From NCBI GenBank assembly GCA_003162635.1, contig PMNE01000065.1:114398-165139 (forward strand): DNA of 50,742 nucleotides, read 5' to 3'. How positions within the stretch are numbered: position 1 is the stretch's first letter; the number at the start of each line of letters is the position of its first letter. Below the pieces are notes generated by a model. The model did no database searches and was not told the origin of the DNA. It worked only from the letters and a program-made list of their open reading frames with translations. Shown one piece after another: positions 20,651 through 28,675 of this stretch. Made by a program: the position numbers and the translations under genes. This stretch comes from Ignavibacteriota bacterium (GTDB taxonomy: Bacteria > Bacteroidota > Ignavibacteria > UBA10030 > UBA6906).

Positions 20651-20736
20651 TGTCCCCGGGTTCTCTGTCCCAGAGAGGCGGAATCGCATCGTAAAACCCA
20701 GCTTTCACGTGTATTGATACCAACAAGGAGTCACGC

Positions 20737-21870
20737 ATGCCCGACGAGAACGACGCAAAACACCAGGCATTGAAGATCGCCCTCGAGCAGATTGAAAAAC
20801 AGCACGGCAAAGGGAGTGTCATGCGCCTGGGCGAGGGACCGATCCAGATTGTGGACATTATTTCCACCGGATCCATTTCTCTGGACGCGGCGCTCGGTAT
20901 CGGCGGGATTCCCCGAGGACGCGTCATCGAGATTTTCGGCCCTGAATCCTCCGGCAAAACCACGCTGTGCCTTCATATCATCGCGGAGGCGCAGAAGACG
21001 GGAGGGATCGCGGCATTCATCGACGCCGAGCATGCATTCGATATGGGATACGCAAAGAAGCTGGGAGTGGACGTAAACAATCTCCTCCTGTCACAGCCCG
21101 AATTCGGCGAGCAGGCGCTGGAGATCGTCGAGACGCTCGTCCGCAGCGGCGCATTGGACGTCATCGTCATTGATTCCGTTGCCGCCCTTACCCCCCGGGC
21201 AGAGATCGAAGGAGAGATGGGCGACCCAAGCATGGGCGTGCAAGCGCGCTTGATGTCGCAGGCGCTCCGCAAACTGACATCGGCCATCAGCAAGTCGAAG
21301 ACCTCCGTCATCTTCACGAACCAGCTTCGCATGAAGATCGGTGTCATGTTTGGCAATCCCGAAACCACCACGGGGGGAAACGCATTGAAATTCTACGCGT
21401 CGGTCCGTCTTGATGTCCGCCGGATCGAGGCGATCAAAGATGGAACAAGCATCGTCGGCAACCGCACCCGTGTCAAGGTTGTCAAGAACAAGGTGGCCCC
21501 TCCCTTCCGTGAGGCGCAGTTCGACATCCTCTACAACGAGGGGATATCCCGATTGGGCGATCTGATCGATACGGCCGTCGAGCACAACATTATTGTGAAG
21601 TCGGGATCCTGGTTCTCCTACAAGGAGGAACGAATCGGCCAGGGGCGGGACGCCGTCAAGAAGTACCTCCAGGAGAATGAGAAGGCGGCAAAAATGGTGG
21701 ATGCGGAAACGCGGAAAAAGCTCGGCCTCGCGACGGCCAACCCGGCCGCAGTCCCGGGGAACGGACAGGGATCAAAGGAGAAATCCGACGCCCCGCAGCA
21801 CTCCGCCCCTCCTGTCAAACACGCGGAACAGACCGCGTCGCCAAAACCCGAACCGGTCCGCAAGAAGTGA
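20737..21870 (+). CDS. recA: Recombinase RecA
   Basis: [45 protein letters not shown] and [35 protein letters not shown]. Confidence 0.98.
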   Translation: MPDENDAKHQALKIALEQIEKQHGKGSVMRLGEGPIQIVDIISTGSISLDAALGIGGIPRGRVIEIFGPESSGKTTLCLHIIAEAQKTGGIAAFIDAEHAFDMGYAKKLGVDVNNLLLSQPEFGEQALEIVETLVRSGALDVIVIDSVAALTPRAEIEGEMGDPSMGVQARLMSQALRKLTSAISKSKTSVIFTNQLRMKIGVMFGNPETTTGGNALKFYASVRLDVRRIEAIKDGTSIVGNRTRVKVVKNKVAPPFREAQFDILYNEGISRLGDLIDTAVEHNIIVKSGSWFSYKEERIGQGRDAVKKYLQENEKAAKMVDAETRKKLGLATANPAAVPGNGQGSKEKSDAPQHSAPPVKHAEQTASPKPEPVRKK

Positions 21871-21883
21871 CCGGCTGATCATC

Positions 21884-21924
21884 ATCCCCCGCATGGCAGT
21901 TCCGTGCGGGGGATTCTGTTTTTC
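21884..21924 (+). terminator. Intrinsic terminator-like hairpin between recA and recX
   Basis: ATCCCCCGCA / TGCGGGGGAT perfect 10-bp stem followed by tctgttttt. Confidence 0.8.
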
Positions 21925-21940
21925 AGACCCGCCTGATGCA

Positions 21941-22618
21941 ATGAAGATCACCAACATTGAGAGCCAGAAGAATCGCCCCGAACGGAGAAACATCTTTGCG
22001 GACGGCCAGTTTCTCATCGGCGTAGGGGCAGAGACACTGATCCGGTCCGGTCTGCGCAGAGGGGATGAGATCACCCCTCAGACGCTCTCCCTCCTCCAGC
22101 GGATGGAGGAAACGCTCGGAGCAAAAGCTGCCGCGCTCCGTTTTTTGACGATCCGCCCCCGGAGCGAACGGGAGGTTCGGGACAAACTCCGGGAAAAGGA
22201 ATTCGGGCCTGAAGAGATCGAGACAACGATCAATGATCTCACGAAGTCCCGGCTCCTGGATGACGCCGAATTCGCACGCGCGTTTATCCGGAACGCGACG
22301 GCGATCAAGCCAACCGGGGCCATCCTTTTGAAGCGCAAACTCCTGCTTCTCGGGGTGAAGAAGGAAACGGTGGAACAGGCCTTGCAGGAGGAGCTGGCAG
22401 AGGCGGATCAGCACGGCGCTGCGGCAAAAGCGGCGACGGCGTTTCTGAAGCGGGCGCGGACATCGAGGAAACAGGAGAACCCATCGCGGCTGCGCGCACG
22501 ACTCACGGCGTTTCTGCTTCGACGAGGGTACACGTGGGACATCGTCGAACACGCCGTGAAGAAGTCGATGCTCGGTGGAGGAGATGAGGATGGAGAAGCC
22601 GGCAAGGGTGGTATTTGA
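21941..22618 (+). CDS. recX: Regulatory protein RecX
   Basis: Start MKITNIESQKNRPERRNIFADGQ; RFLTIRPRSEREVRDKLREKEF...INDLTKSRLLDDAEFARAFIRNA is RecX-like; immediately follows recA. Confidence 0.9.
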   Translation: MKITNIESQKNRPERRNIFADGQFLIGVGAETLIRSGLRRGDEITPQTLSLLQRMEETLGAKAAALRFLTIRPRSEREVRDKLREKEFGPEEIETTINDLTKSRLLDDAEFARAFIRNATAIKPTGAILLKRKLLLLGVKKETVEQALQEELAEADQHGAAAKAATAFLKRARTSRKQENPSRLRARLTAFLLRRGYTWDIVEHAVKKSMLGGGDEDGEAGKGGI

Positions 22619-23327
22619 TATCGAGACGCTTGCGTACCCGCTCGCGTCGTTCGATGCGCAGCAGCAGGAATACCTGCTAAGGTTTGCGCGGACGGAAGAA
22701 GAGCGAAACGACGCTCTTCTGAAGATGAACCTCAGTCCGTTCACCGCACGCGTCATTGCCGTTGCGATGCTCAACCCCGACACTCTTCAGGGGCGGGTCT
22801 TCTACGAACATCCCGGCGGACAGCGAACGGCGATCGACGACGGACTTGTGGAGCTTCTCCCCTGCGCCGAGGAGGAACTCCTCACCCGATTCTGGGATGC
22901 CGTTTCCCACTACCCCCGCATCATCACATTCAACGGCCGTGCTTTCGACGGCCCCTTCCTTATGCTCCGCTCCGCGATGCTCGGAGTGCCGTCAACGCGC
23001 AACCTCGTGCCGCACAGGTTCAGCGCGGCCGAACATTGTGACCTGTTGGAGCAGTTGACATTCTACGGCGCCACACGAAAGTTCACTCTCGACTTCTGCT
23101 GCAAGGCATTCGGTATCCGGAGCCCGAAGGCGGGGGGGATCACCGGACTCGATCTCGGCACGCTCGTCGGCGAGGGAAGATACCGCGAGGTGGCGGAATA
23201 TTGCCTGGGGGATGTGCGGGCGACGGCGGAGTTGTTTCTCCTCTGGGAAGCGTTCCTCTCCTGGGAGAATGAAAGAAGCCGATCCGAAGACCGGCTTCTG
23301 CACATGCGACGGGGATCCCGCGCCTGA
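22590..23327 (+). CDS. Predicted 3'-5' exonuclease (DNA_pol_B_exo2-like, DnaQ/RNase H fold)
   Basis: VVFDIETLAYP, ITFNGRAFDGPFL and YCLGDVRATAELFLLW exonuclease motifs; SD GGAGGA before ATG 22590. Confidence 0.85.
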   Translation: MEKPARVVFDIETLAYPLASFDAQQQEYLLRFARTEEERNDALLKMNLSPFTARVIAVAMLNPDTLQGRVFYEHPGGQRTAIDDGLVELLPCAEEELLTRFWDAVSHYPRIITFNGRAFDGPFLMLRSAMLGVPSTRNLVPHRFSAAEHCDLLEQLTFYGATRKFTLDFCCKAFGIRSPKAGGITGLDLGTLVGEGRYREVAEYCLGDVRATAELFLLWEAFLSWENERSRSEDRLLHMRRGSRA

Positions 23328-23921
23328 TCACCCGCGGTCTCGCTCTACGGGGAGCCGCCGCCACTTTTTCGCTGCTTCGTGGTAGATCATCGCCGCTGCC
23401 CCGAGCTTCAGTATATCCCACCACGAGAAGATCAGAAAGCCCGAAGTGACCGCTGCGCCAAAATCCCGCACCGTCGTTGCATACAGTTGGAGCGTCCCAA
23501 AAATGAAGACCACGAGCAGTCCGGCCGCCATGGAGATCACGGACCACGCCAGCGTACGGTACCGGTCGATCAAAAGCCCCACCACCAGGGCCGCCAGAGG
23601 GAATGCGAGGAGATATCCTCCCGTTGGTCCCAGAAGGAGCGCTGCCCCCCAACTTCCCCCGGCGAAGACAGGAAGCCCTGCCACGCCTGCAAGGAGATAG
23701 GCGGCTTGACTGAAAGCACCGTTCCGCGCGCCGAGGAATGCTCCCGCGAGGAGCACGGCAAGGGTCTGCAGGGTGAAGGGGACGGGGACATGGGGAATTT
23801 CCAGCCGGGATCCCGCGGCAGTCGCAGCCGCAAAGAGGAGAACCCACCCTGCTTGTGCCGCGGCGGTGGAACCCGGGAGGGCCCGGGGCTGTGCCGCTGA
23901 CAGATCCAGCATATTGCTCAT
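23328..23921 (-). CDS. bioY: BioY family biotin transporter S component
   Basis: PHVPVPFTLQTLAVLLAGAFLGARNGAFSQAAYLLAGVAGLPVFAGG and GPTGGYLLAFPLAA. Confidence 0.93.
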   Translation of the reverse strand: MSNMLDLSAAQPRALPGSTAAAQAGWVLLFAAATAAGSRLEIPHVPVPFTLQTLAVLLAGAFLGARNGAFSQAAYLLAGVAGLPVFAGGSWGAALLLGPTGGYLLAFPLAALVVGLLIDRYRTLAWSVISMAAGLLVVFIFGTLQLYATTVRDFGAAVTSGFLIFSWWDILKLGAAAMIYHEAAKKWRRLPVERDRG

Positions 23922-24775
23922 TGATCACTCCTCCTTGAAAGAAACCGATGGAACCACCGTGCGGTCAGATCGACGACGTGATCGACGGCGGCATTATTCC
24001 CCTGGAATGGGTGGCCTGCTCCGAAGGCGTGGCCGACGCCTTCCAGAACGACATACTGTGTGCGAGTCTTGTCAGCCAGCGCATAGAGCGAATCCGGCTC
24101 CGATCTCTTCACGGCGACATCTTCGGCACCGTGCACAATGAGGAGAGGAATTCTGAGGTTCTCCACCGCCTTCTGCAGATCGTACTCAGCACGATGGTCT
24201 TCCAGATCCCGCAACACTTCTCTATCGTATCTCAGTGCGGTTTTCGTCCCTCTGATTGTCACCGGCAGGTACCCCTGCTCCTCCCACGCCCGCTTCTGAT
24301 GCTCCGTGTATCGAAAGAACGTGCCAACCCCCGACCACGTTGCAACCCCCTTGATTCGCGGATCGCGACTCCCGCTCAGGATTGCAATCCCACCGCCCCT
24401 GGAATGACCGATGATGCCTATCCTATCAACATCCGCGACGCCGTTTCCTATCTCCCCTCCGGCAAGGGCATCGAGCATACCACAAACATCATCGAGTTCC
24501 TTGCCGACCGTATTGTGTGCGAATTTCTCCTTTTCCGTCAGCCGGACCGAGTTCTTTCCAACCCCATTGTGCGAAAAATTGAACACCAGCGAAGCGAACC
24601 CAAGCTTCGCGAGGCGGGATCCAAAATACGGGAATGGCCCCCAGTCCTTATGGGCAGTAAACCCGTGACACACGAGAAGCACGGGTAATCTTCCCGTTCC
24701 TTCCACGTACCGAAGATCCCCCCGCACGGGGTCTCCCGCTCTATTATGTACTTCGATGGGGAGTTCGCGCACCAT
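23918..24775 (-). CDS. Alpha/beta hydrolase
   Basis: LLVCHGFTAHKDWG, IGIIGHSRGGG (nucleophile elbow), LIVHGAEDVAV and GHAFGAGHPF; start chosen at MVRELPIEVHN. Confidence 0.9.
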   Translation of the reverse strand: MVRELPIEVHNRAGDPVRGDLRYVEGTGRLPVLLVCHGFTAHKDWGPFPYFGSRLAKLGFASLVFNFSHNGVGKNSVRLTEKEKFAHNTVGKELDDVCGMLDALAGGEIGNGVADVDRIGIIGHSRGGGIAILSGSRDPRIKGVATWSGVGTFFRYTEHQKRAWEEQGYLPVTIRGTKTALRYDREVLRDLEDHRAEYDLQKAVENLRIPLLIVHGAEDVAVKRSEPDSLYALADKTRTQYVVLEGVGHAFGAGHPFQGNNAAVDHVVDLTARWFHRFLSRRSDQ

Positions 24776-24815
24776 CACGTGGAGGAATCGGAAGAGAATC
24801 AGAACAAGATTGCGA

Positions 24816-24844
24816 AAAATATGCAATCGTGGCCAAAAAGTCAA
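24816..24844 (-). promoter_or_regulatory. Putative promoter for hydrolase-bioY: TTGACT-N17-TATTTT
   Basis: Minus strand TTGACT ttttggccacgattgca TATTTT. Confidence 0.5.
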
Positions 24845-24862
24845 ACTTCCCTCAGAATTGGC

Positions 24863-24891
24863 TTGCAGAAAACCTCCATATTTGTTATCTT
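24863..24891 (+). promoter_or_regulatory. Putative promoter for prs: TTGCAG-N17-TATCTT
   Basis: TTGCAG aaaacctccatatttgt TATCTT upstream of prs. Confidence 0.6.
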
Positions 24892-24917
24892 TCTGAGCTT
24901 AAATTCCAAGGGGTCCG

Positions 24918-25856
24918 ATGGGGAACCTGAAGGTTTTTTCCGGCCGCTCAAACCAGCCGCTCGCCAAGAGAATTGCCAAAGAGCTCGGTCAACCGCTGGG
25001 GCATTGCGACATTAAAACGTTCAGCGACGGTGAGATCTGGGTCAAGTTCAGCGATAACGTCCGTGGTTGTGATGTCTACCTGATCCAATCCACGAACCCG
25101 CCCGCGGAAAACCTGCTTGAGCTGCTGATCATGATGGATGCCGCCCGGCGTGCATCAGCACGCAAGGTCAATGCCGTCATCCCGTATTTCGGCTACGCGC
25201 GGCAGGATCGGAAGGATCAGCCGCGCGTCTCGATCACGGCGAAGCTCGTGGCCAACCTGATCACGGAGGCCGGCGCCGACCGGGTGATCACGATGGATCT
25301 CCACGCGCCGCAGATCCAGGGCTTTTTCGACATACCGGTGGACCATCTTTATTCGTCGGCGGTCCTTGTGAAGCACTTCAAGAAGATGAAGCTCGCCAAT
25401 CTTGCAGTTGCCTCCCCCGATGTCGGCGGGATCAAGATGGCCCGGGCGTATGCGAAGCGTCTCGAAGCGGATTTGATCGTGATCGACAAACGGCGGCCGC
25501 GTCAGAATGTCGCCGAAGTCATGAACATCATCGGTTCGGCGAAGGGGAAAAACATCCTGATCGTCGACGATCTCGTGGACACAGCAGGCACGTTGTGTAA
25601 TGCGGTTACCGCCTTGAAGCGGGCGGGGGCGCGGGACGTCTACGCGGCGTGCACGCACGCGGTTCTCTCCGGCTCGGCTCTTGATCGCATCAAGAACTCG
25701 GGACTGAAGCAGGTCGTTGTCACGGACTCCATACCGCTGAAGCACGAGGTGAAGAACATCGCGGTGCAAAGTGTGGCGCTTCTCTTCTCCGAAGCGATCA
25801 AACGCTCCTTCAGGTATATGTCCATCAGTTCTCTTTTCGACGTGGACAAAGGATAG
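24918..25856 (+). CDS. prs: Ribose-phosphate pyrophosphokinase
   Basis: VFSGRSNQPLAKRIAKELG, FGYARQDRKDQPR, VDLHAPQIQGFFDIPVDHL-like and NILIVDDLVDTAGTL motifs. Confidence 0.97.
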   Translation: MGNLKVFSGRSNQPLAKRIAKELGQPLGHCDIKTFSDGEIWVKFSDNVRGCDVYLIQSTNPPAENLLELLIMMDAARRASARKVNAVIPYFGYARQDRKDQPRVSITAKLVANLITEAGADRVITMDLHAPQIQGFFDIPVDHLYSSAVLVKHFKKMKLANLAVASPDVGGIKMARAYAKRLEADLIVIDKRRPRQNVAEVMNIIGSAKGKNILIVDDLVDTAGTLCNAVTALKRAGARDVYAACTHAVLSGSALDRIKNSGLKQVVVTDSIPLKHEVKNIAVQSVALLFSEAIKRSFRYMSISSLFDVDKG

Positions 25857-25961
25857 CAGCGGGTTTCACCCGGTCCGTCTGTCCGGCGGACGGCGACCCC
25901 GCGTTGCGTGCGTCACGTGATGGAAAGATTTCATACCAGTATCGCTACGAAAGGTGAAACA

Positions 25962-26672
25962 ATGTCAGAATTTGTGTTGGACGCGGAGGTCCGCGAGGTA
26001 ACCGGCAAGCACGCCAAATACGCCCGCGGCAGGGGATTTGTCCCCGGGGTCTATTACTCCCGCGGCGAAGCGTGCATCAACATCCAGGTGGAAAAGCCCC
26101 GGCTCGACCCGCTGGTGTTCACCTCCGAAACGCATGTGATCGACCTTCACCTCAAGGATGGCTCGTCGCACAAGTGCATCCTGCGTGACGTACAGTACGA
26201 TCCGGTGAGCGATCTTCCCATCCATTTCGATCTGCAGGGCCTGCGGGAGAACGAGAAGCTGACCATTGAAATCCCGGTCGTCCTGACGGGCGGGATCCCC
26301 AAGGGTGTCCGTGACGGCGGCATGGTCCAGCATATGCTCCACAAACTGAGGATCTCCTGTCTGCCGAAGGACATTCCGGAGAAGGTGGAAATCGACGTCA
26401 GCAACCTCGAGATCAATCACTCGGTCCATGTCCGCGACCTGAACATTCCGAACGTGACGATTCTGGAAGGCGTCGACAGCGCCATCGTGGGCGTCATGCC
26501 GCCGACCGTGGTGAAGGAAGAAGAGACCGCTGTCCCGGTGGCGGAGGAAGCGGCGAAGGAGCCCGAAGTGGTCGGCAAGGGGAAGAAGGCGGAGGAGGGG
26601 GAAGGAGCCGAGCCGGCGAAGGCGGAAGCAAAACCCGCGGCGGGCAAGGAAGAGAAGAAAGAAAAGAAGTAA
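25962..26672 (+). CDS. rplY: 50S ribosomal protein L25 / general stress protein Ctc
   Basis: L25-like N-terminal domain (VREVTGKHAKYARGRGFVPGVYYS...LDLHLKDGSSHKCILRDVQYDPVSD); Lys/Glu/Ala-rich tail. Confidence 0.93.
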   Translation: MSEFVLDAEVREVTGKHAKYARGRGFVPGVYYSRGEACINIQVEKPRLDPLVFTSETHVIDLHLKDGSSHKCILRDVQYDPVSDLPIHFDLQGLRENEKLTIEIPVVLTGGIPKGVRDGGMVQHMLHKLRISCLPKDIPEKVEIDVSNLEINHSVHVRDLNIPNVTILEGVDSAIVGVMPPTVVKEEETAVPVAEEAAKEPEVVGKGKKAEEGEGAEPAKAEAKPAAGKEEKKEKK

Positions 26673-26690
26673 CCGTCGGGGTGCTTCGCC

Positions 26691-27266
26691 GTGGATGCGG
26701 CTCTCATCGTTGGCCTTGGCAATCCCGGCTCCGTCTATGCGGAGACGAGGCACAATGTCGGATTCATGGTGGTCGACGAACTCTGCAGGCGGTCGAAAGC
26801 GCGGTTCGTTCCCGGACAGGGAGACTACTTCCGAGCCGGCATGGTGTTGGAGGGAACGTCCGTGTATGTGGTCAAGCCGACGACCTTTATGAACGGGAGC
26901 GGTCCCGCAGTTTTCGATGCAATATCGTTCTTCGGCGTTTCGATCGATAACACGCTGATTGTTCTTGACGATTTTCAACTTCTTCTTGGGACGCTTCGGA
27001 TGCGCCCGGGAGGGAGCGATGGCGGGCACAACGGACTCGCGTCCGTGATCCGGGCGCTGCAGCGTGAAACATTTCCGCGGTTGCGTCTCGGCATCGGGAC
27101 GGACGGGATGCCTGCCGGGCCCGCGAGGCGCGATTTTGTTCTTGAGGCCTTTCGCGGGGATGAGATCCCTGCCGTCCGCCGGATGGTACAGAGCGCAGCG
27201 GACGGAGTCGCGATGTTCGCGACAGCGGGCATCGGGCAGGCCATGAAGATCTGCAATACGCAGTAA
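26691..27266 (+). CDS. pth: Peptidyl-tRNA hydrolase
   Basis: LIVGLGNPGSVYAETRHNVGFMVVDEL, KPTTFMNGSG and GSDGGHNGLASVI; GTG start. Confidence 0.96.
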   Translation: MDAALIVGLGNPGSVYAETRHNVGFMVVDELCRRSKARFVPGQGDYFRAGMVLEGTSVYVVKPTTFMNGSGPAVFDAISFFGVSIDNTLIVLDDFQLLLGTLRMRPGGSDGGHNGLASVIRALQRETFPRLRLGIGTDGMPAGPARRDFVLEAFRGDEIPAVRRMVQSAADGVAMFATAGIGQAMKICNTQ

Positions 27267-27287
27267 AAACCAAAGAGGAACCCCTCT

Positions 27288-27323
27288 ACTCTCCAGTTCA
27301 CCACCCGGTGAGTACTGGAGGGT
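27288..27323 (+). promoter_or_regulatory. Strong leader hairpin upstream of rpsF, candidate S6:S18-type autoregulatory element
   Basis: ACTCTCCAGT-TCACC-ACCC-GGTGA-GT-ACTGGAGGGT folds as a 10-bp outer stem, 2-nt bulge and 5-bp inner hairpin; contains a CCG. Confidence 0.45.
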
Positions 27324-27355
27324 CAATCGACAACAGTCCACAGGGAGGTTGTTTC

Positions 27356-27778
27356 ATGGACAAGGTACTACGCCAGTACGAATCAACGTTCATCGTCAAC
27401 GCGTCGTTGGATGATGGGCAGGTTGACGGCGTCATCGGCCGTGTGCAGGAGGTCATCACCAAGGGAGGCGGCACGGTGGACGCTCTCAACAAATGGGGGC
27501 GGAAACGCCTCTCCTACACGATCAACAAGAAAACCAACGGTTTCTACGTCAATCTTGAGTTCACGGCACCGAGTACGCTCATCCTCGTGCTCGATCGCGC
27601 GTTCCAGCTCGACGAGATGATTCTGCGGTACCTGACCATCATCGTGAACCGGAAGGCGCTGGCCGCCCGCGCCAAGGCAGCCGCTGCAGCTGCAGCGGCA
27701 AAGCCGCCCGAGGAAGCACCCGCCGTACCGGCGAGAGAGCCCCTGTTCCAGGAAGGGACCGGAGACAAGAAACCGTAA
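27356..27778 (+). CDS. rpsF: 30S ribosomal protein S6
   Basis: [20 protein letters not shown]...[23 protein letters not shown]...[20 protein letters not shown]. Confidence 0.95.
   Translation: MDKVLRQYESTFIVNASLDDGQVDGVIGRVQEVITKGGGTVDALNKWGRKRLSYTINKKTNGFYVNLEFTAPSTLILVLDRAFQLDEMILRYLTIIVNRKALAARAKAAAAAAAAKPPEEAPAVPAREPLFQEGTGDKKP
27680..27699. repeat. Perfect 20-bp palindrome in the poly-alanine tail of rpsF
   Basis: GCCGCTGCAGCTGCAGCGGC is identical to its reverse complement. Confidence 0.85.
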
Positions 27779-27806
27779 CCCCAACGAACGAGTCAGGAGT
27801 ATTCAC

Positions 27807-28070
27807 GTGCTTAATACCAGAAAACCCCGCCGCGACAAGGAAAACCAGATTCCGCGCAAGAAACGGACATGCCGTTTCTGCGACGCGAAAGAAGTGTACA
27901 TCGACTACAAGGACGAAAAGCGTCTCCAGCGATTCGTGACCGAACAGGGGAAGATCATCCCCAAGCGTATCACCGGCACGTGTGCCAAGCACCAGCGTCA
28001 ACTGGTGCAAGCGATCAAGCGCGCGCGCCATCTTGCGCTTCTTCCCTTCGTGTCAGACGCCATCCGTTAA
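27807..28070 (+). CDS. rpsR: 30S ribosomal protein S18 (Cys-containing type)
   Basis: [65 protein letters not shown] start. Confidence 0.96.
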   Translation: MLNTRKPRRDKENQIPRKKRTCRFCDAKEVYIDYKDEKRLQRFVTEQGKIIPKRITGTCAKHQRQLVQAIKRARHLALLPFVSDAIR

Positions 28071-28089
28071 GACTGAGAGAGGGCATTGC

Positions 28090-28533
28090 ATGAAAGTCAT
28101 TCTGAGAAAAGACCACGAAAAACTCGGTTCCATCGGATCCGTCGTTGAGGTCAAGGAAGGATACGCGCGGAATTTCCTTCTCCCGAAAGGGATCGCCTAC
28201 CAGGCCACCGCGGGAAGCATGCGGGCGCTTGAGGAGGAGAAGAAGCAGGCCTCGCGGCGCGAGACGAAGGACATGAAGGCGAGCCAGCACCTTGCCGCGG
28301 AGATCGAAAAGGTATCGCTTACCATCCAGATGAAGGTCGGCGAAGACGAAAAGCTCTTCGGCGCCGTCACCTCGCAGATGGTAGCCGACGGCCTGAAGGA
28401 GAAGGGCTTCGATATCGACAAGCGTACCATCGAACTTGAAGAACCGATCAAGGCGCTGGGCATTTACAACGTGAACGTGCGACTCCCGCAAAACGTCACG
28501 GGAGTGGTGAAAGTCTGGGTGGTGCGCGAGTAG
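28090..28533 (+). CDS. rplI: 50S ribosomal protein L9
   Basis: MKVILRKDHEKLGSIGSVVEVKEGYARNFLLPKGIA. Confidence 0.97.
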   Translation: MKVILRKDHEKLGSIGSVVEVKEGYARNFLLPKGIAYQATAGSMRALEEEKKQASRRETKDMKASQHLAAEIEKVSLTIQMKVGEDEKLFGAVTSQMVADGLKEKGFDIDKRTIELEEPIKALGIYNVNVRLPQNVTGVVKVWVVRE

Positions 28534-28544
28534 TTTCCCCGCAC

Positions 28545-28568
28545 CGTGCGCCCCTGCGGGGGCGCACG
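28545..28568 (+). terminator. Hairpin after rplI, possible terminator with weak U-tract
   Basis: CGTGCGCCCC-TGCG-GGGGCGCACG perfect 10-bp stem, followed by cgtctttctccctt. Confidence 0.55.
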
Positions 28569-28675
28569 CGTCTTTCTCCCTTGACAGTGAATCGGACCGG
28601 GCGGCGATCGGATCCGAAGGGAACTTCTGCACCGCCATCCTGCGTTGAATCCAGTGGGAGGCACAGAGACAATCG

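Noticed and set aside
21677-21940. 88-residue N-terminal extension of RecX in the ORF track
   Set aside because: Overlaps recA and the terminator hairpin out of frame; composition is non-protein-like.
25860-25907. GC-rich nested inverted repeats before rplY as an L25 leader or terminator
   Set aside because: Stems are short and imperfect with no U-tract and no leader family I can match by eye.
25965-27341. 458-aa minus-strand ORF opposite rplY and pth
   Set aside because: His/Arg-rich antisense translation with no domain; plus-strand genes are unambiguous.
28582-28587. TTGACA before korA as a promoter -35
   Set aside because: No AT-rich -10 at an acceptable spacing.
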